64,000 bases of DNA from Crossaster papposus. Lineage: Eukaryota; Echinodermata; Asteroidea; Velatida; Solasteridae. The position numbers were made by a program, and so were the translations under genes. The notes below the pieces were generated by a model. It searched no databases. It was given only the letters and a program-made list of their open reading frames with translations, and was not told the origin of the DNA. This document shows positions 1 to 11,690 of this stretch, one piece after another (positions within the stretch are counted from its first letter, which is position 1; the number at the start of each line of letters is the position of its first letter). Where the stretch lies: the NCBI GenBank assembly GCA_037893245.1, contig JBAIAA010000414.1:434001-498000 (forward strand), written 5' to 3'.

Positions 1-99
1 ATTTTTTGTACATCGCAGCGAAGGGTTCACTCTATATTATGGCCTTGTAACAAGACTAGGACTCTCGACTTTATTTACTACTCGCGGCTTTATTTCCCC

Positions 100-3000
100 T
101 ACTACTCTCGGCTTTATTGACCCAAGGACCCTCGGCTGTATTGACCCTAGGACCCTCGGCTGTATTGACCCTAGGACCCTCGGCTTTATTGACCCTAGGA
201 CCCTCGGCTTTATTGACCCTAGGACCCTCGGCGTTATTGACCTTAGGACCCTCGGCTGTATTGACCCAAGGACCCTCGGCTGTATTGACCCTAGGACCCT
301 CGTCTTTATTGACCCTAGGACCCTCGGCTTTATTGACCCTAGGACCCTCGGCTTTATTGACCTTAGGACCCTCGGCTGTATTGACCCAGGGACCCTCGGC
401 TTTATTGACCCTAGGACCCTCGGCTTTATTGACCCTAGGACCCTCGGCTTTATTGACCCTAGGACCCTCGGCTGTATTGACCTTAGGACCCTCGGCTGTA
501 TTGACCCAAGGACCCTCGGCTTTATTGACCCTAGGACCCTCGGCTTTATTGACCCTAGGACCCTCGGCTTTATTGACCCTAGGACCCTCGGCTTTATTGA
601 CCTTCGGACCCTCGGCTTTATTGAGCCTAGGACTCAGTAATTAGGACCCTCGGCTGTATTGACCCTAGGACCCTCGGCTGTATTGACCCTAGGACCCTGG
701 GATTTATTGACCCTAGGACTCGGTAATTAGGACCCTCGGCTTTATTGACCCTAGGACCCTCGGCTTTATTGACCCTAGGACCCTCGGCTGTATTGACCCT
801 AGGACCCTCGGCTTTATTGACCCTAGGACCCTCGGCTGTATTGACCCTAGGACCCTCGGCTGTATTGACCCTAGGACCCTCGGCTGTATTGACCCTAGGA
901 CCCTCGGCTGTATTGACCCTAGGACCCTTGACTGTATTGACCCTAGGACCCTCGGCTTTATTGAACCAAGGACCCTCGGCTTTATTGACCCTAGGACCCT
1001 CGGCTTTATTGACCCTAGGACTCAGTAATTAGGACCCTTGGCTATATTGACCCTAGGACCCTCGGCTTAATTGACCCTAGGACCCTCGGCTTTATTGACC
1101 CTAGGACCCTCGGCTTTATTGACCCAAGGACCCTCGGTTGTATTGACCTTAGGACCCTCGGCTGTATTGACCCAAGGACCCTCGGCTTTATTGACCCTAG
1201 GACCCTCGGCTTTATTGACCCTAGGACCCTCGGCTTTATTGACCTTCGGACCCTCGGCTTTATTGAGCCTAGGACTCAGTAATTAGGACCCTCGGCTGTA
1301 TTGACCCTAGGACCCTCGGCTGTATTGACCCTAGGACCCTGGGATTTATTGACCCTAGGACTCGGTAATTAGGACCCTCGGCTTTATTGACCCTAGGACC
1401 CTCGGCTTTATTGACCCTAGGACCCTCGGCTGTATTGACCCTAGGACCCTCGGCTTTATTGACCCTAGGACCCTCGGCTTTATTGACCCTAGGACCCTCG
1501 GCGTTATTGACCTTAGGACCCTCGGCTGTATTGACCCAAGGACCCTCGGCTGTATTGACCCTAGGACCCTCGTCTTTATTGACCCTAGGACCCTCGGCTT
1601 TATTGACCCTAGGACCCTCGGCTTTATTGACCTTAGGACCCTCGGCTGTATTGACCCAAGGACCCTCGGCTTTATTGACCCTAGGACCCTCGGCTTTATT
1701 GACCCTAGGACCCTCGGCTTTATTGACCCTAGGACCCTCGGCTTTATTGACCCTAGGACCCTCGGCTTTATTGACCCTAGGACCCTCGGCTTTATTGACC
1801 TTCGGACCCTCGGCTTTATTGAGCCTAGGACTCAGTAATTAGGACCCTCGGCTGTATTGACCCTAGGACCCTCGGCTGTATTGACCCAAGGACCCTCGGC
1901 TTTATTGACCCTAGGACCCTCGGCTTTATTGACCCTAGGACCCTCGGCTTTATTGACCCTAGGACCCTCGGCTTTATTGACCTTCGGACCCTCGGCTTTA
2001 TTGAGCCTAGGACTCAGTAATTAGGACCCTCGGCTGTATTGACCCTAGGACCCTCGGCTGTATTGACCCTAGGACCCTGGGATTTATTGACCCTAGGACT
2101 CGGTAATTAGGACCCTCGGCTTTATTGACCCTAGGACCCTCGGCTTTATTGACCCTAGGACCCTCGGCTGTATTGACCCTAGGACCCTCGGCTGTATTGA
2201 CCCTAGGACCCTCGGCTTTATTGACCCTAGGACCCTCGGCTGTATTGACCCTAGGACCCTCGGCTGTATTGACCCTAGGACCCTCGGCTGTATTGACCCT
2301 AGGACCCTCGGCTGTATTGACCCTAGGACCCTTGACTGTATTGACCCTAGGACCCTCGGCTTTATTGAACCAAGGACCCTCGGCTTTATTGACCCTAGGA
2401 CCCTCGGCTTTATTGACCCTAGGACTCAGTAATTAGGACCCTTGGCTATATTGACCCTAGGACCCTCGGCTTAATTGACCCTAGGACCCTCGGCTTTATT
2501 GACCCTAGGACCCTCGGCTTTATTGACCCAAGGACCCTCGGTTGTATTGACCTTAGGACCCTCGGCTGTATTGACCCAAGGACCCTCGGCTTTATTGACC
2601 CTAGGACCCTCGGCTTTATTGACCCTAGGACCCTCGGCTTTATTGACCTTCGGACCCTCGGCTTTATTGAGCCTAGGACTCAGTAATTAGGACCCTCGGC
2701 TGTATTGACCCTAGGACCCTCGGCTGTATTGACCCTAGGACCCTGGGATTTATTGACCCTAGGACTCGGTAATTAGGACCCTCGGCTTTATTGACCCTAG
2801 GACCCTCGGCTTTATTGACCCTAGGACCCTCGGCTGTATTGACCCTAGGACCCTCGGCTGTATTGACCCTAGGACCCTCGGCTTTATTGACCCTAGGACC
2901 CTCGGCTGTATTGACCCTAGGACCCTCGGCTGTATTGACCCTAGGACCCTCGGCTGTATTGACCCTAGGACCCTCGGCTGTATTGACCCTAGGACCCTTG

Positions 3001-4640
3001 ACTGTATTGACCCTAGGACCCTCGGCTGTATTGACCCAAGGACCCTCGGCTTTATTGACCCTAGGACCCTCGGCTTTATTGACCCTAGGACCCTCGGCTT
3101 TATTGACCCTAGGACCCTCGGCTTTATTGACCTTCGGACCCTCGGCTTTATTGAGCCTAGGACTCAGTAATTAGGACCCTCGGCTGTATTGACCCTAGGA
3201 CCCTCGGCTGTATTGACCCTAGGACCCTGGGATTTATTGACCCTAGGACTCGGTAATTAGGACCCTCGGCTTTATTGACCCTAGGACCCTCGGCTTTATT
3301 GACCCTAGGACCCTCGGCTGTATTGACCCTAGGACCCTCGGCTGTATTGACCCTAGGACCCTCGGCTTTATTGACCCTAGGACCCTCGGCTGTATTGACC
3401 CTAGGACCCTCGGCTGTATTGACCCTAGGACCCTCGGCTGTATTGACCCTAGGACCCTCGGCTGTATTGACCCTAGGACCCTTGACTGTATTGACCCTAG
3501 GACCCTCGGCTTTATTGAACCAAGGACCCTCGGCTTTATTGACCCTAGGACCCTCGGCTTTATTGACCCTAGGACTCAGTAATTAGGACCCTTGGCTATA
3601 TTGACCCTAGGACCCTCGGCTTAATTGACCCTAGGACCCTCGGCTTTATTGACCCTAGGACCCTCGGCTTTATTGACCCAAGGACCCTCGGTTGTATTGA
3701 CCTTAGGACCCTCGGCTGTATTGACCCAAGGACCCTCGGCTTTATTGACCCTAGGACCCTCGGCTTTATTGACCCTAGGACCCTCGGCTTTATTGACCTT
3801 CGGACCCTCGGCTTTATTGAGCCTAGGACTCAGTAATTAGGACCCTCGGCTGTATTGACCCTAGGACCCTCGGCTGTATTGACCCTAGGACCCTGGGATT
3901 TATTGACCCTAGGACTCGGTAATTAGGACCCTCGGCTTTATTGACCCTAGGACCCTCGGCTTTATTGACCCTAGGACCCTCGGCTGTATTGACCCTAGGA
4001 CCCTCGGCTGTATTGACCCTAGGACCCTCGGCTTTATTGACCCTAGGACCCTCGGCTGTATTGACCCTAGGACCCTCGGCTGTATTGACCCTAGGACCCT
4101 CGGCTGTATTGACCCTAGGACCCTCGGCTGTATTGACCCTAGGACCCTTGACTGTATTGACCCTAGGACCCTCGGCTTTATTGAACCAAGGACCCTCGGC
4201 TTTATTGACCCTAGGACCCTCGGCTTTATTGACCCTAGGACTCAGTAATTAGGACCCTTGGCTATATTGACCCTAGGACCCTCGGCTTAATTGACCCTAG
4301 GACCCTCGGCTTTATTGACCCTAGGACCCTCGGCTTTATTGACCCAAGGACCCTCGGTTGTATTGACCCTAGGACCCTTGACTGTATTGACCCTAGGACC
4401 CTCGGCTTTATTGACCCTAGGACCCTCGGTTTTATTGAACCTAGGACTCAGTAATTAGGACCCTCGGCTGTATTGACCCTAGGACCCTCGGCTATATTGA
4501 CCCTAGGACCCTCGGCTTTATTGACTCTAGGACCCTCGGCTTTATTGACCCTAGCCTAGGACTCAGTAATAAGGACCCTCGGCTGTGACCCTAGGACCCT
4601 CGGCTGTATTGATCCTAGGACCCTCGGCTTTATTGACCCT
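100..4640. repeat. 24-bp satellite array with higher-order repeats
   Basis: This is a continuous tandem array of a 24-bp unit with the core GACCCTAGGACCCTCGG followed by CTTTATT or CTGTATT. Unit variants include GACCCAAGG, GACCTTAGG, GACCTTCGG and a short AGGACTCAGTAATT unit. The short units recur at intervals of about 666 bp, for example near 2096 and 2762, 3247 and 3912, and 3587 and 4253. This shows amplification of whole blocks as well as of single units. Every unit carries the palindrome CCTAGG. The array decays between 4540 and 4640. Because 24 is a multiple of three, long forward reading frames of a TLGPSALL repeat appear, but nothing else supports coding. Confidence 0.97.
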
Positions 4641-5339
4641 AGGGACTCAGTACTTGATTTCGAAATCAGCCCCAACCTACTCACTCCTCTCTATCAATAC
4701 GGCTGATCTATTTGATGCGTGGCTTTATTTACCCTATAGGACTCTCGACTTTATTTCGCGCGCGCTGTGTACACTGTACAGTCGTATTCGTGCTTGAGTC
4801 TCCTTTCAAGAGTGGAATTGCCAGTGTTAATTACGACAATAAACCCATCGCTGCGGTGTAACAAAAATATACGCTGCCGGGAACTGAATCTGGCGATAAT
4901 TAAGGGCGCCCTCAATAAGCCCGGATTTCGGACGGCGCGCCCCGGAATTCACATATTATGAACAGGGCTGCGTTCTTACGGTGAACTGTTTGCGCGAACG
5001 GAGTCGCCTACGTTTTGGTTTGCGTTAGTTAAAGTGGAACGATATTTTAAAAACTACGTTTTCAAAATGGCGGCGCCCAGTGACAGTGACATCGTTTGGT
5101 TTGCTGCTTTTTGTCCAACTCATTATTTTTCTTTAAAAGATCCCTGTGACTGCTCAAAACAACCCACCGTTTATAACGAAAAGTATGAAACGTAAATCAA
5201 AACCGTGAAAAGAAAACCGTCGGCTGCTAACTTCTCCGCCAACTTTAAATACGTCACTGGCCAACAGCGAACAGCTCGATCGAAATGCCGTTCGCCGTTT
5301 TCGCTAACGTTTGCCAACATAATTGGCGAACATTGCGTT
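4641..5339. other. Gene-free stretch next to the satellite
   Basis: No gene or RNA is recognised. The first 120 bases still resemble a decayed satellite unit (GACTCTCGACTTTATT near 4740). The rest is unique-looking DNA. The few short reading frames have no recognisable domain. Confidence 0.5.
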
Positions 5340-5515
5340 CCACTAGTGTTCATGCGTTTTGCACGTACGTAAGACGGTCATTAAGCTCTACAATGAAAAG
5401 CCCTGCTTTGCTGACTCCGCCCCGAACTCCAACCCTATCCGTTGACGTCTATATAATTTCACAACGAGTTCGGTAGCCGATTGTTCAATTTCTTTTCACT
5501 CGTGGATTTGCAACA
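5340..5515 (-). repeat. Inverted copy of a dispersed segment also at 8.7 and 9.9 kb
   Basis: The reverse complement shares long blocks with 8725-8835 and 9957-10068: the run around GACCGTCTTACGTACGTGC, the run around CAAAGCAG-GCTTTTCATT, and CGCATGAACACTA. The three copies together bracket 5.3-10.1 kb as a large inverted-repeat region. The family is not recognised. Confidence 0.7.
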
Positions 5516-6015
5516 ATGGGGATTAACAACACACTGCCTTCTATTACTTCAATGGTTGTCTGGCAATCTGAACTATTATAGTCTAGGCGATATTTTAAAA
5601 AAGGGTCTCATCTAGGGCAAGAAGAGGCATCTTTTGAGTAGAAGTTTGTAATATAGCTATTTTGGGGTGCTGAATCCGAAAATGATGGTCACCAAGCTGG
5701 ATTTTTAGTGGAATTATGCCTAACTTGCATAAATCTTTAACACCTGTCGCGTAATATATTTGTTCTCATATTTAGATCTAGGCCTATATATATGATTTTA
5801 CTTACAGTTCCCTTACTTCAATAACATTTTGTAAAGCATATAATTGACTGAATAGTTATGTTAACATAGTAACAATCAAAATGGCTAAAAATCATACCCT
5901 TAAGTTGCGCGCATTTACCTTGTCTCCGGTTATCATCAAGTAGTCTTGCCAAACCTCAGTATTGATAAGCGTCAAATTCACCAAGTTGCATACTGGCACA
6001 GTTACCATATTAAAA

Positions 6016-6348
6016 CCTTATGGAAAATCATATGAACAATGATAACATTGTAATATTTAGCCCAGCAAACACAAATGGGGAACATTTGGTGTCCGCAAAT
6101 TGGGCTAAAAGTGGTCAAAGTTCATGGAAATCACTACAATTATGTGTAAGAAACCTTTTGACGTTGACATAATTATAAGCAATAATACTCTTATTTGGGG
6201 ATTTCCTTGAACTTGTTTAAGTCTCCCACGTTAGGCAACTCTTCACCGACATTTTAGCCCAACTTACAGCCATCTTATTTTTGCCTGTTTTTGTTTGCTG
6301 GGCTAAATATCAAAATGTTATCATTGTTTATATGATTTTCCATAAGGG
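6016..6348. mobile_element. MITE with ~58-bp terminal inverted repeats
   Basis: The left end CTTATGGAAAATCATATGAA and the matching right end, which finishes TTTTCCATAAG, pair over about 58 bp. The paired region includes TTTAGCCCAGCAAACA and its complement. The interior of about 215 bp is non-coding. The element is nested in the larger foldback element. Confidence 0.8.
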
Positions 6349-6373
6349 AATAAATGTGTGTTCGAGAGGTTTT

Positions 6374-6480
6374 AATCACTCTGTTTAATACCGCTTGGAG
6401 TCTGGGTGCTGATAATTACCCGAGCCGAAGGCGAGGGTAATTATCAGCACCCAGACTCCAAGCGGTATTAACAGAGTGAT
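6374..6480. repeat. Near-perfect 47-bp-arm hairpin
   Basis: The left arm (6374-6420) and right arm (6434-6480) are almost exact reverse complements. The core is GGAGTCTGGGTGCTGATAAT, and the loop of about 13 bases reads GAGCCGAAGGCGA. Weaker pairing continues outward (GAATAAATGTGTGTTCG against CGAACACACATATTC). Confidence 0.85.
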
Positions 6481-7122
6481 TAATACCGACCGAACACACA
6501 TATTCCCATTCATAAATACCTTTTTTGTAAAATTCAGCCCCAAAAGCCCCGAAAATCACGTAAAATTGTCGCAAGTAAATTTCGGTGTTTCGCCATTCTG
6601 TCCGTGTCAAATGACATGTTTCCGCCTCTGTCGCTCTCTACACAATAGGCCTACATGCATAAAGCGTATTTACTGTGAACCAGACTATTACTGCTATTGG
6701 CAACCTCGTTCCCAAGGTGTCGAGCTGTACGCGCCCAACACTACCCGCTCTTATTTTCGTAGACGATGTACGGTTCAAGGTTGGAAATAAAGTGAGCCCT
6801 GGGGACGGAATGTTGTTTCCAGCTATGTTTAAACACTTTCAGCCATGTCTTTATCGTCCGTTTAATACCGGCCACGTGACGGGCTCTCGACCACTAGGAA
6901 TGCCTAAACTGTCCCAGGTATTTATGAATAAGGGTTTAATACTTGGTGATTTTAAAGCTCATCAAGACTGAAGTTTGGCAAGACTACTTGATGATATACA
7001 TTGTATGGAAACAAGGTAAATACTCGCAACTTTAGGATATAATAATTAGCCATTGTGTATCGTTACTATGTTCTCATAATTGTTCAGTCATTTCAGAAAA
7101 TGTTATTGAAGTAAAAATATGT

Positions 7123-7371
7123 AAGTAGATTCACCAAAACATACTTTTCAACAAATAAAATCTTTAAAAAAATACCCCAATATGTGAACAAATATGTTAC
7201 ACAACAGGTATTTACAATTTATGCAAACTGAACATATGTTTACAAAACTTCGGAGGCCTCCTAGGCTAACGCTAATTACTAGGCCCAAAGGGGTCTTCAT
7301 GCCAAATATGGTGCTTTTATCCGCCTGGTAACGGTAATCCCTTAATATAACATTAAGCTACCTGACTAAAA
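7123..7371. other. No feature seen
   Basis: This is AT-rich unique sequence between the foldback element and the 64-bp minisatellite. Nothing is recognised. Confidence 0.4.
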
Positions 7372-8062
7372 GGCGTACTTAAAGGATTGTGAGTCTTTTC
7401 AAATGATACGTCGTCTATACAAATGTAAAGTAAAAGACGTACCTAAAGGATTGTGAGTCTTTTCAAATGATACGTCGTGTATATACAAATGTAAAGTAAA
7501 AGACGCACCTAAAGGATTGTGAGTCTTTTCAAATGATACGTCGTCTATACAAAATTTTATGTAAAGTAAAAGACGTACCTAAAGGATTGTGAGTCTTTTC
7601 AAATGATACGTCGTGTATACAAATGTAAAGTAAAAGACGTACCTAAAGGATTGTGAGTCTTTTCAAATGATACGTCGTCTATACAAATGTAAAGTAAAAG
7701 ACGTACCTAAAGGATTGTGAGTCTTTTCAAATGATACGTCGTCTATACAAATGTAAAGTAAAAGACGTACCTAAAGGATTGTGAGTCTTTTCAAACGATA
7801 CGTCGTGTATACAAATGTGAAGTAAAAGACGCACCTAAAGGATTGTGAGTCTTTTCAAATGATACGTCGTCTATACAAATGTGAAGTAAAAGACGTACCT
7901 AAAGGATTGTGAGTCTTTTCGAATGATACGTCGTGTATACAAATGTAAAGTAAAAGACGTACCTAAAAGATTGTGAGTCTTTTCAAATGATACGTCGTGT
8001 ATACAAATGTAAAGTAAAAGACGGTGCCTAAATGATTGTGAGTCTTTTCAAATGACACGTCT
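7372..8062. repeat. 64-bp minisatellite, ~10-11 copies
   Basis: The unit runs from AAAAGACGTACCTAAAGG through GTGAGTCTTTTCAAATGATA to CAAATGTAAAGT. Copies differ at a few sites (CGTCGTCTATAC against CGTCGTGTATAC, GTACC against GCACC). AAAAGAC and GTCTTTT lie in opposite orientation within each unit, so a single unit can fold into a short stem-loop. Confidence 0.93.
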
Positions 8063-8571
8063 ATGTAAATAACGATCACTTGGCGTACATGGGACGATGT
8101 CTTCTGAAAATACAACTCGTCTTTAGAAATGTAAAACTTTCATATAAAAGGAAGTAACTCAACTGCAGGTGTTCACCAAGAACACCATATGAAGCGCCAT
8201 ATGTGACAGAGAAATCCCCCCTCTTTTGTGTTGACCACTGTGTTCCCGGTATCTTAGGAATTTCTTTTAGGTTTCAAGCGAGATGTGTTAGGTAACAATA
8301 GTGTGGACTGTGTATATGGATAAGAAGGGGGTACCCCTCTGCCACATATCGTGCTGGGTATAAAGAACACTCTTGAAGCCGCCGACGGTATACACGGTAT
8401 ATGTCTAACCTACGAGAAGTATGGATCCCATGACATTTTATTATTTGTGTGGTACAGTACCGTTATTTCTACATCAAATCACCATTATTTACCCTGGAAA
8501 ATGTGGGCCTTTTGGGAAAAAAATGGGTTTGAGTGCGTATGCACCCGTCGCACCCCCCTGTGTACCGTACG
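8063..8571. other. No gene recognised
   Basis: The stretch has mixed composition. A reading frame at 8351-8617 has no recognisable domain and runs into the dispersed repeat at 8572. I see no exon with a known protein match. Confidence 0.4.
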
Positions 8572-8835
8572 GGCCTGCACTATCGCCATAAAGAGTCCTA
8601 TAACCTCCGAGCCGTGAACAACTCGATGGAGTATAGAGTTGCATTGTCTTCTTCACGACCGTTGCAAATCAACTGAGTGAAATAAAACGAACAATGGCAG
8701 ACGGGGCTCATTGAAGAATTCTAAGGACGTGGACAGTCGAAGGGAGTGACGCTTGGGGTGGAGCCTGCAAAGCAGAGCTTTTTATTGGCCAAGAGCTTAA
8801 TGGCCGTCTTACGTACGTGCATAACGCATGAACAC
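8572..8835 (+). repeat. Dispersed segment, copy A of a direct duplication
   Basis: The copy starts GCCTGCACTATCGCCATAAA and ends near CTTACGTACGTGC. It matches 9818-10068 closely over about 250 bp, with small indels. An inverted, more diverged copy lies at 5340-5515. Confidence 0.85.
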
Positions 8836-8836
8836 T

Positions 8837-8975
8837 AGTACGACGTTTTGAAAGTTGAACCACGACGTTTTGAAAGTTGAACCACGACGTTTTGAAAGTT
8901 GAACCACGACGTTGCCTGTCCGTTTTAGAACATCATAACATTCAAAACGTCGTGGTTCAACTTTCAAAACGTCGT
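8837..8975. repeat. 22-bp tandem repeat with an inverted partner
   Basis: Four head-to-tail units containing ACGTTTTGAAAGTTGAACCA are followed after about 50 bp by the reverse complement (TGGTTCAACTTTCAAAACGT) at 8946-8973. The whole can form a stem-loop. Confidence 0.9.
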
Positions 8976-9389
8976 ATGTGCTGACATCGCGGCAGAAATG
9001 TGCACATAAATCTGCATATAAATCTGCTGTACGTGAGTGCGACATATATAGCTGCGCATAATTAAATGTGCAATGAAAATGTACATGTAGTGCCCATCCG
9101 TGCGACATCGCACAAATTTGCGTACTAAGAAATCTGCGCAGAACTTGAAATCTAAAATAAAAATATGCGACTTTTCAAAAATCTGCCCAGAAAATATTCA
9201 TTATCACATAAATCTGTGCAGAAATCTACAATAAAATCTTCCACATCTCAGATATATGCTTAGATTATATACGATAACATGTTTGTCATCGTTCAAATTC
9301 GCGCAGAATGCGCGAAATCGCAGAATCTGCGATGTGTGATGTCCTTTCAGGGCCACCCTAGTGCCGGATTGGGAAAGCATCCGATTTGC

Positions 9390-9770
9390 GAATATGTTCG
9401 GTTTGCAAAAAGCATCCGAGTTTACAAAAAGCATTCAAACTAGAAAAGCATCCGAGTTAAAAAAGCATCCGAGTTTATAAAAAGCATCCGAGCTAGAAAA
9501 GCATTCGAATTAAAAAAGCATCCGAACTAGAAAAGCATCCGAATTAAAAAAACATCCGAATTAAAAAAGCATCCGAGTTTACAAAAAGCATCCGAATTAC
9601 GAATTCATCCGAATTGCGAATTCATCCGAATTAAAAAAGCATCCGAGTTTACAAAAAGCATCCGAATTACGAATTCATCCGAATTAAAAAAGCATCCGAG
9701 TTTGCAAAAAGCATCCGAATTAGGAATACATTCGAATTAGGAAAGCATCCGAGTTGTAAAAACACGTCCG
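9390..9770. repeat. Short-unit minisatellite (AAAAAGCATCCGAATT type)
   Basis: About 20 imperfect copies of a 16-20-bp unit follow the pattern AAAAAGCATCCGA(A/G)TT. Variants include CTAGAAAAGCATCCG, TTACAAAAAGCATCCG and ACGAATTCATCCG. Unit length drifts, as expected of an old array. Confidence 0.9.
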
Positions 9771-9817
9771 ATCTTTTTGACACTGATTCTGCTCCATACA
9801 TATCGTGCTTCTTATAG

Positions 9818-10068
9818 GCCTGCACTATCGCCATAAAGAGTCCTATAACCTCCGAGCCGTGAACAACTCGATGAAGTATAGAGTTGCATTGTCCTCTTCA
9901 CGACCATTGCAAATCAACGAACAATGGCAAACGGGGTTCATTGTGGAATTCTAAGGACGTGGACAGTCGAGGGGAGTGACGCTTGGGGTGGAGCCTGCAA
10001 AGCAGAGCTTTTCATTGGCCAAGAGCTTAATGACCGTCTTACGTACGTGCAAAACGCATGAACACTAC
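9818..10068 (+). repeat. Dispersed segment, copy B of a direct duplication
   Basis: This is the direct-orientation partner of 8572-8835 and has the same order of blocks. It continues into a GC-rich inverted motif (AACGTTGGCCAACGTTGGC near 10085) that resembles the sequence next to the inverted copy near 5300. Confidence 0.85.
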
Positions 10069-10109
10069 TCACGCGAACAACGCTAACGTTGGCCAACGTT
10101 GGCAACGTT

Positions 10110-11690
10110 CGCTTGAGCGGAACGCACCCCAGCTCGGTCTTTAAGCAAGACTACGGTAAACCATGTGGGTAGTACATGTACTTCGTAGTGCAACCTCGGG
10201 TCATTGGCTATCCTCTCATGTACGTTTCCCCGGGCTCCTCTTAATTAGCCAAGTAATTAAGCTAAATTGCTTCGCTCTTTCAACTCGATGGATGCTTTGA
10301 GATAATTAGGTACTCGCTCATTTGATAACAGTTGAGGAACTATATAGAGCACCGAGACGTGAGTGGGTTTGCCCCATCAAAGAGGCGTATCTGCTACTTC
10401 TGTTTACGGTCTTTTTACGAAATTTTTTTATTTATTAAGGTTTGTGTATAGTTTGAAAAAGAAAGAGGAAAAGCGATTGTAGAAAATGACGGGGACTATA
10501 ATTGATATGTTGCTTATGTATGGATTTATGTTTTTGGTTCTACTTTTCGTCTTAATTATTTAGGTCCCCGTTAGAGACCGTCAAAAATTGCATATGCCGA
10601 CGTTTTTTCACGTCGTCGTTGCGGGGTATTGGGATAAGTTTTCAACTAGCAATAATCGCACCTCGGTTAGGCCTCATTGGTTACGATATCGCCTCTGCGC
10701 AAAGATAACTCGTACAAATCGGCCGAGGTCATAATACATTCGACATGCCACAGGAAGTTTACAGTTAGGGAGTGGCCTCTACGTTTGATGTGTTTTGCAT
10801 CAGCCGTTACGCATGCGCGTGTCTACTCATGTGGAACGATATGACTACTTAACCATTGAAAGATTATGTAGTAATCATGTAAATAAAATCACGGGGATAA
10901 AAAATACTCCTCAGTACTCGCATAATTATGCAAACTTGTTAGCGCATCCTCCAGATAAAGCAACCGACAGGCGCGGTTTTACAGCATGTGCTCCACCCCC
11001 CCCCCCCCCCCCCCCACCCACCCTAAATGCAATACCGAGTACATTCTGGAAAATGCGTATACTGGACCTGCGAAAGTTAGAAGCTGACGTCACGTGCAAA
11101 GGGTTTATCGATCCCCCCGAACTGCACCACTATCACACTGGGCATTTGACCTCGTTGACGAACTTCCCGATCCCAAAAAATTAAAATCGTGGTACAAATC
11201 GTGGTACAAATAGGGTAGAACGTGGTGGGGTCGTATATTAAAAACGGGAATGGTCGTAGTATTTTCTGGAAGATCGGGGCCCAATCGGAGTCGTTTCCCG
11301 ACCCGGCTTCCGTCACACCAAACTAGTTTTCAAAACGTCCTGCGCATGCCCCATCCTACAAAAATCGCGAAACGGGCTGTGCTGGGGGTAGAACGTATAA
11401 CTTTGGCCAAATAATGTCATAAATACGATCCGTAAACAAAACCTCAACAGAACGTTCCGGTTTTGTTTTTATTGGTTGAAATTGTCATTCATATCAAATC
11501 GAAAATGACAAGATGTTAATTTTATTATTTATTTTGTGTTTTGTTATGTTCATTATTTATTAGTGTCACATAACATCCAATCGCTTCCACGCGCACCCAG
11601 CAAAACTTGAGCGAAATCCACGTGCTCCCAGTGATGACGCCCTCTATCAAAAGAGGGCGCTAACAAAATAAGTAATTTGGCAACCCAAAA
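10110..11690. other. Gene-free stretch upstream of TIMM17
   Basis: No exon or RNA gene is recognised. It contains a poly-C tract (about 10987-11015) and a short tandem AAATCGTGGTAC. A reading frame at 10795-11184 is open only because it crosses the poly-C run, read as proline. The last ~200 bases before 11691 should hold the TIMM17 promoter. A TATA-like word near 10340 is too far away to be convincing. Confidence 0.4.

Larger units (their letters stand above)
5800..7122. mobile_element. Foldback-type DNA element with ~190-bp inverted ends
   Basis: The stretch 5800-5996 is repeated in inverted, diverged form at 6965-7122. Shared blocks include CAAGTAGTCTTGCCAAAC against GTTTGGCAAGACTACTTG, and ACTTCAATAACATTTT against its complement. 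The interior holds a second small element (6016-6348) and a hairpin (6374-6480). No transposase is visible, so this is a non-autonomous element or a nest of them. Short forward reading frames at 6476-6971 have no recognisable domain. Confidence 0.65.

Noticed and set aside
117-4252. Long TLGPSALL-repeat reading frames
   Set aside because: They follow from a 24-bp satellite whose length is a multiple of three. No start context, splice sites or non-repeat domain supports a protein.
7372-8062. CRISPR-like array
   Set aside because: The units are contiguous with no unique spacers, there are no cas genes, and the DNA is clearly animal.
10795-11184. 129-aa reading frame with a proline run
   Set aside because: Open only because it crosses a poly-C tract. 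There is no recognisable domain and no splice evidence.
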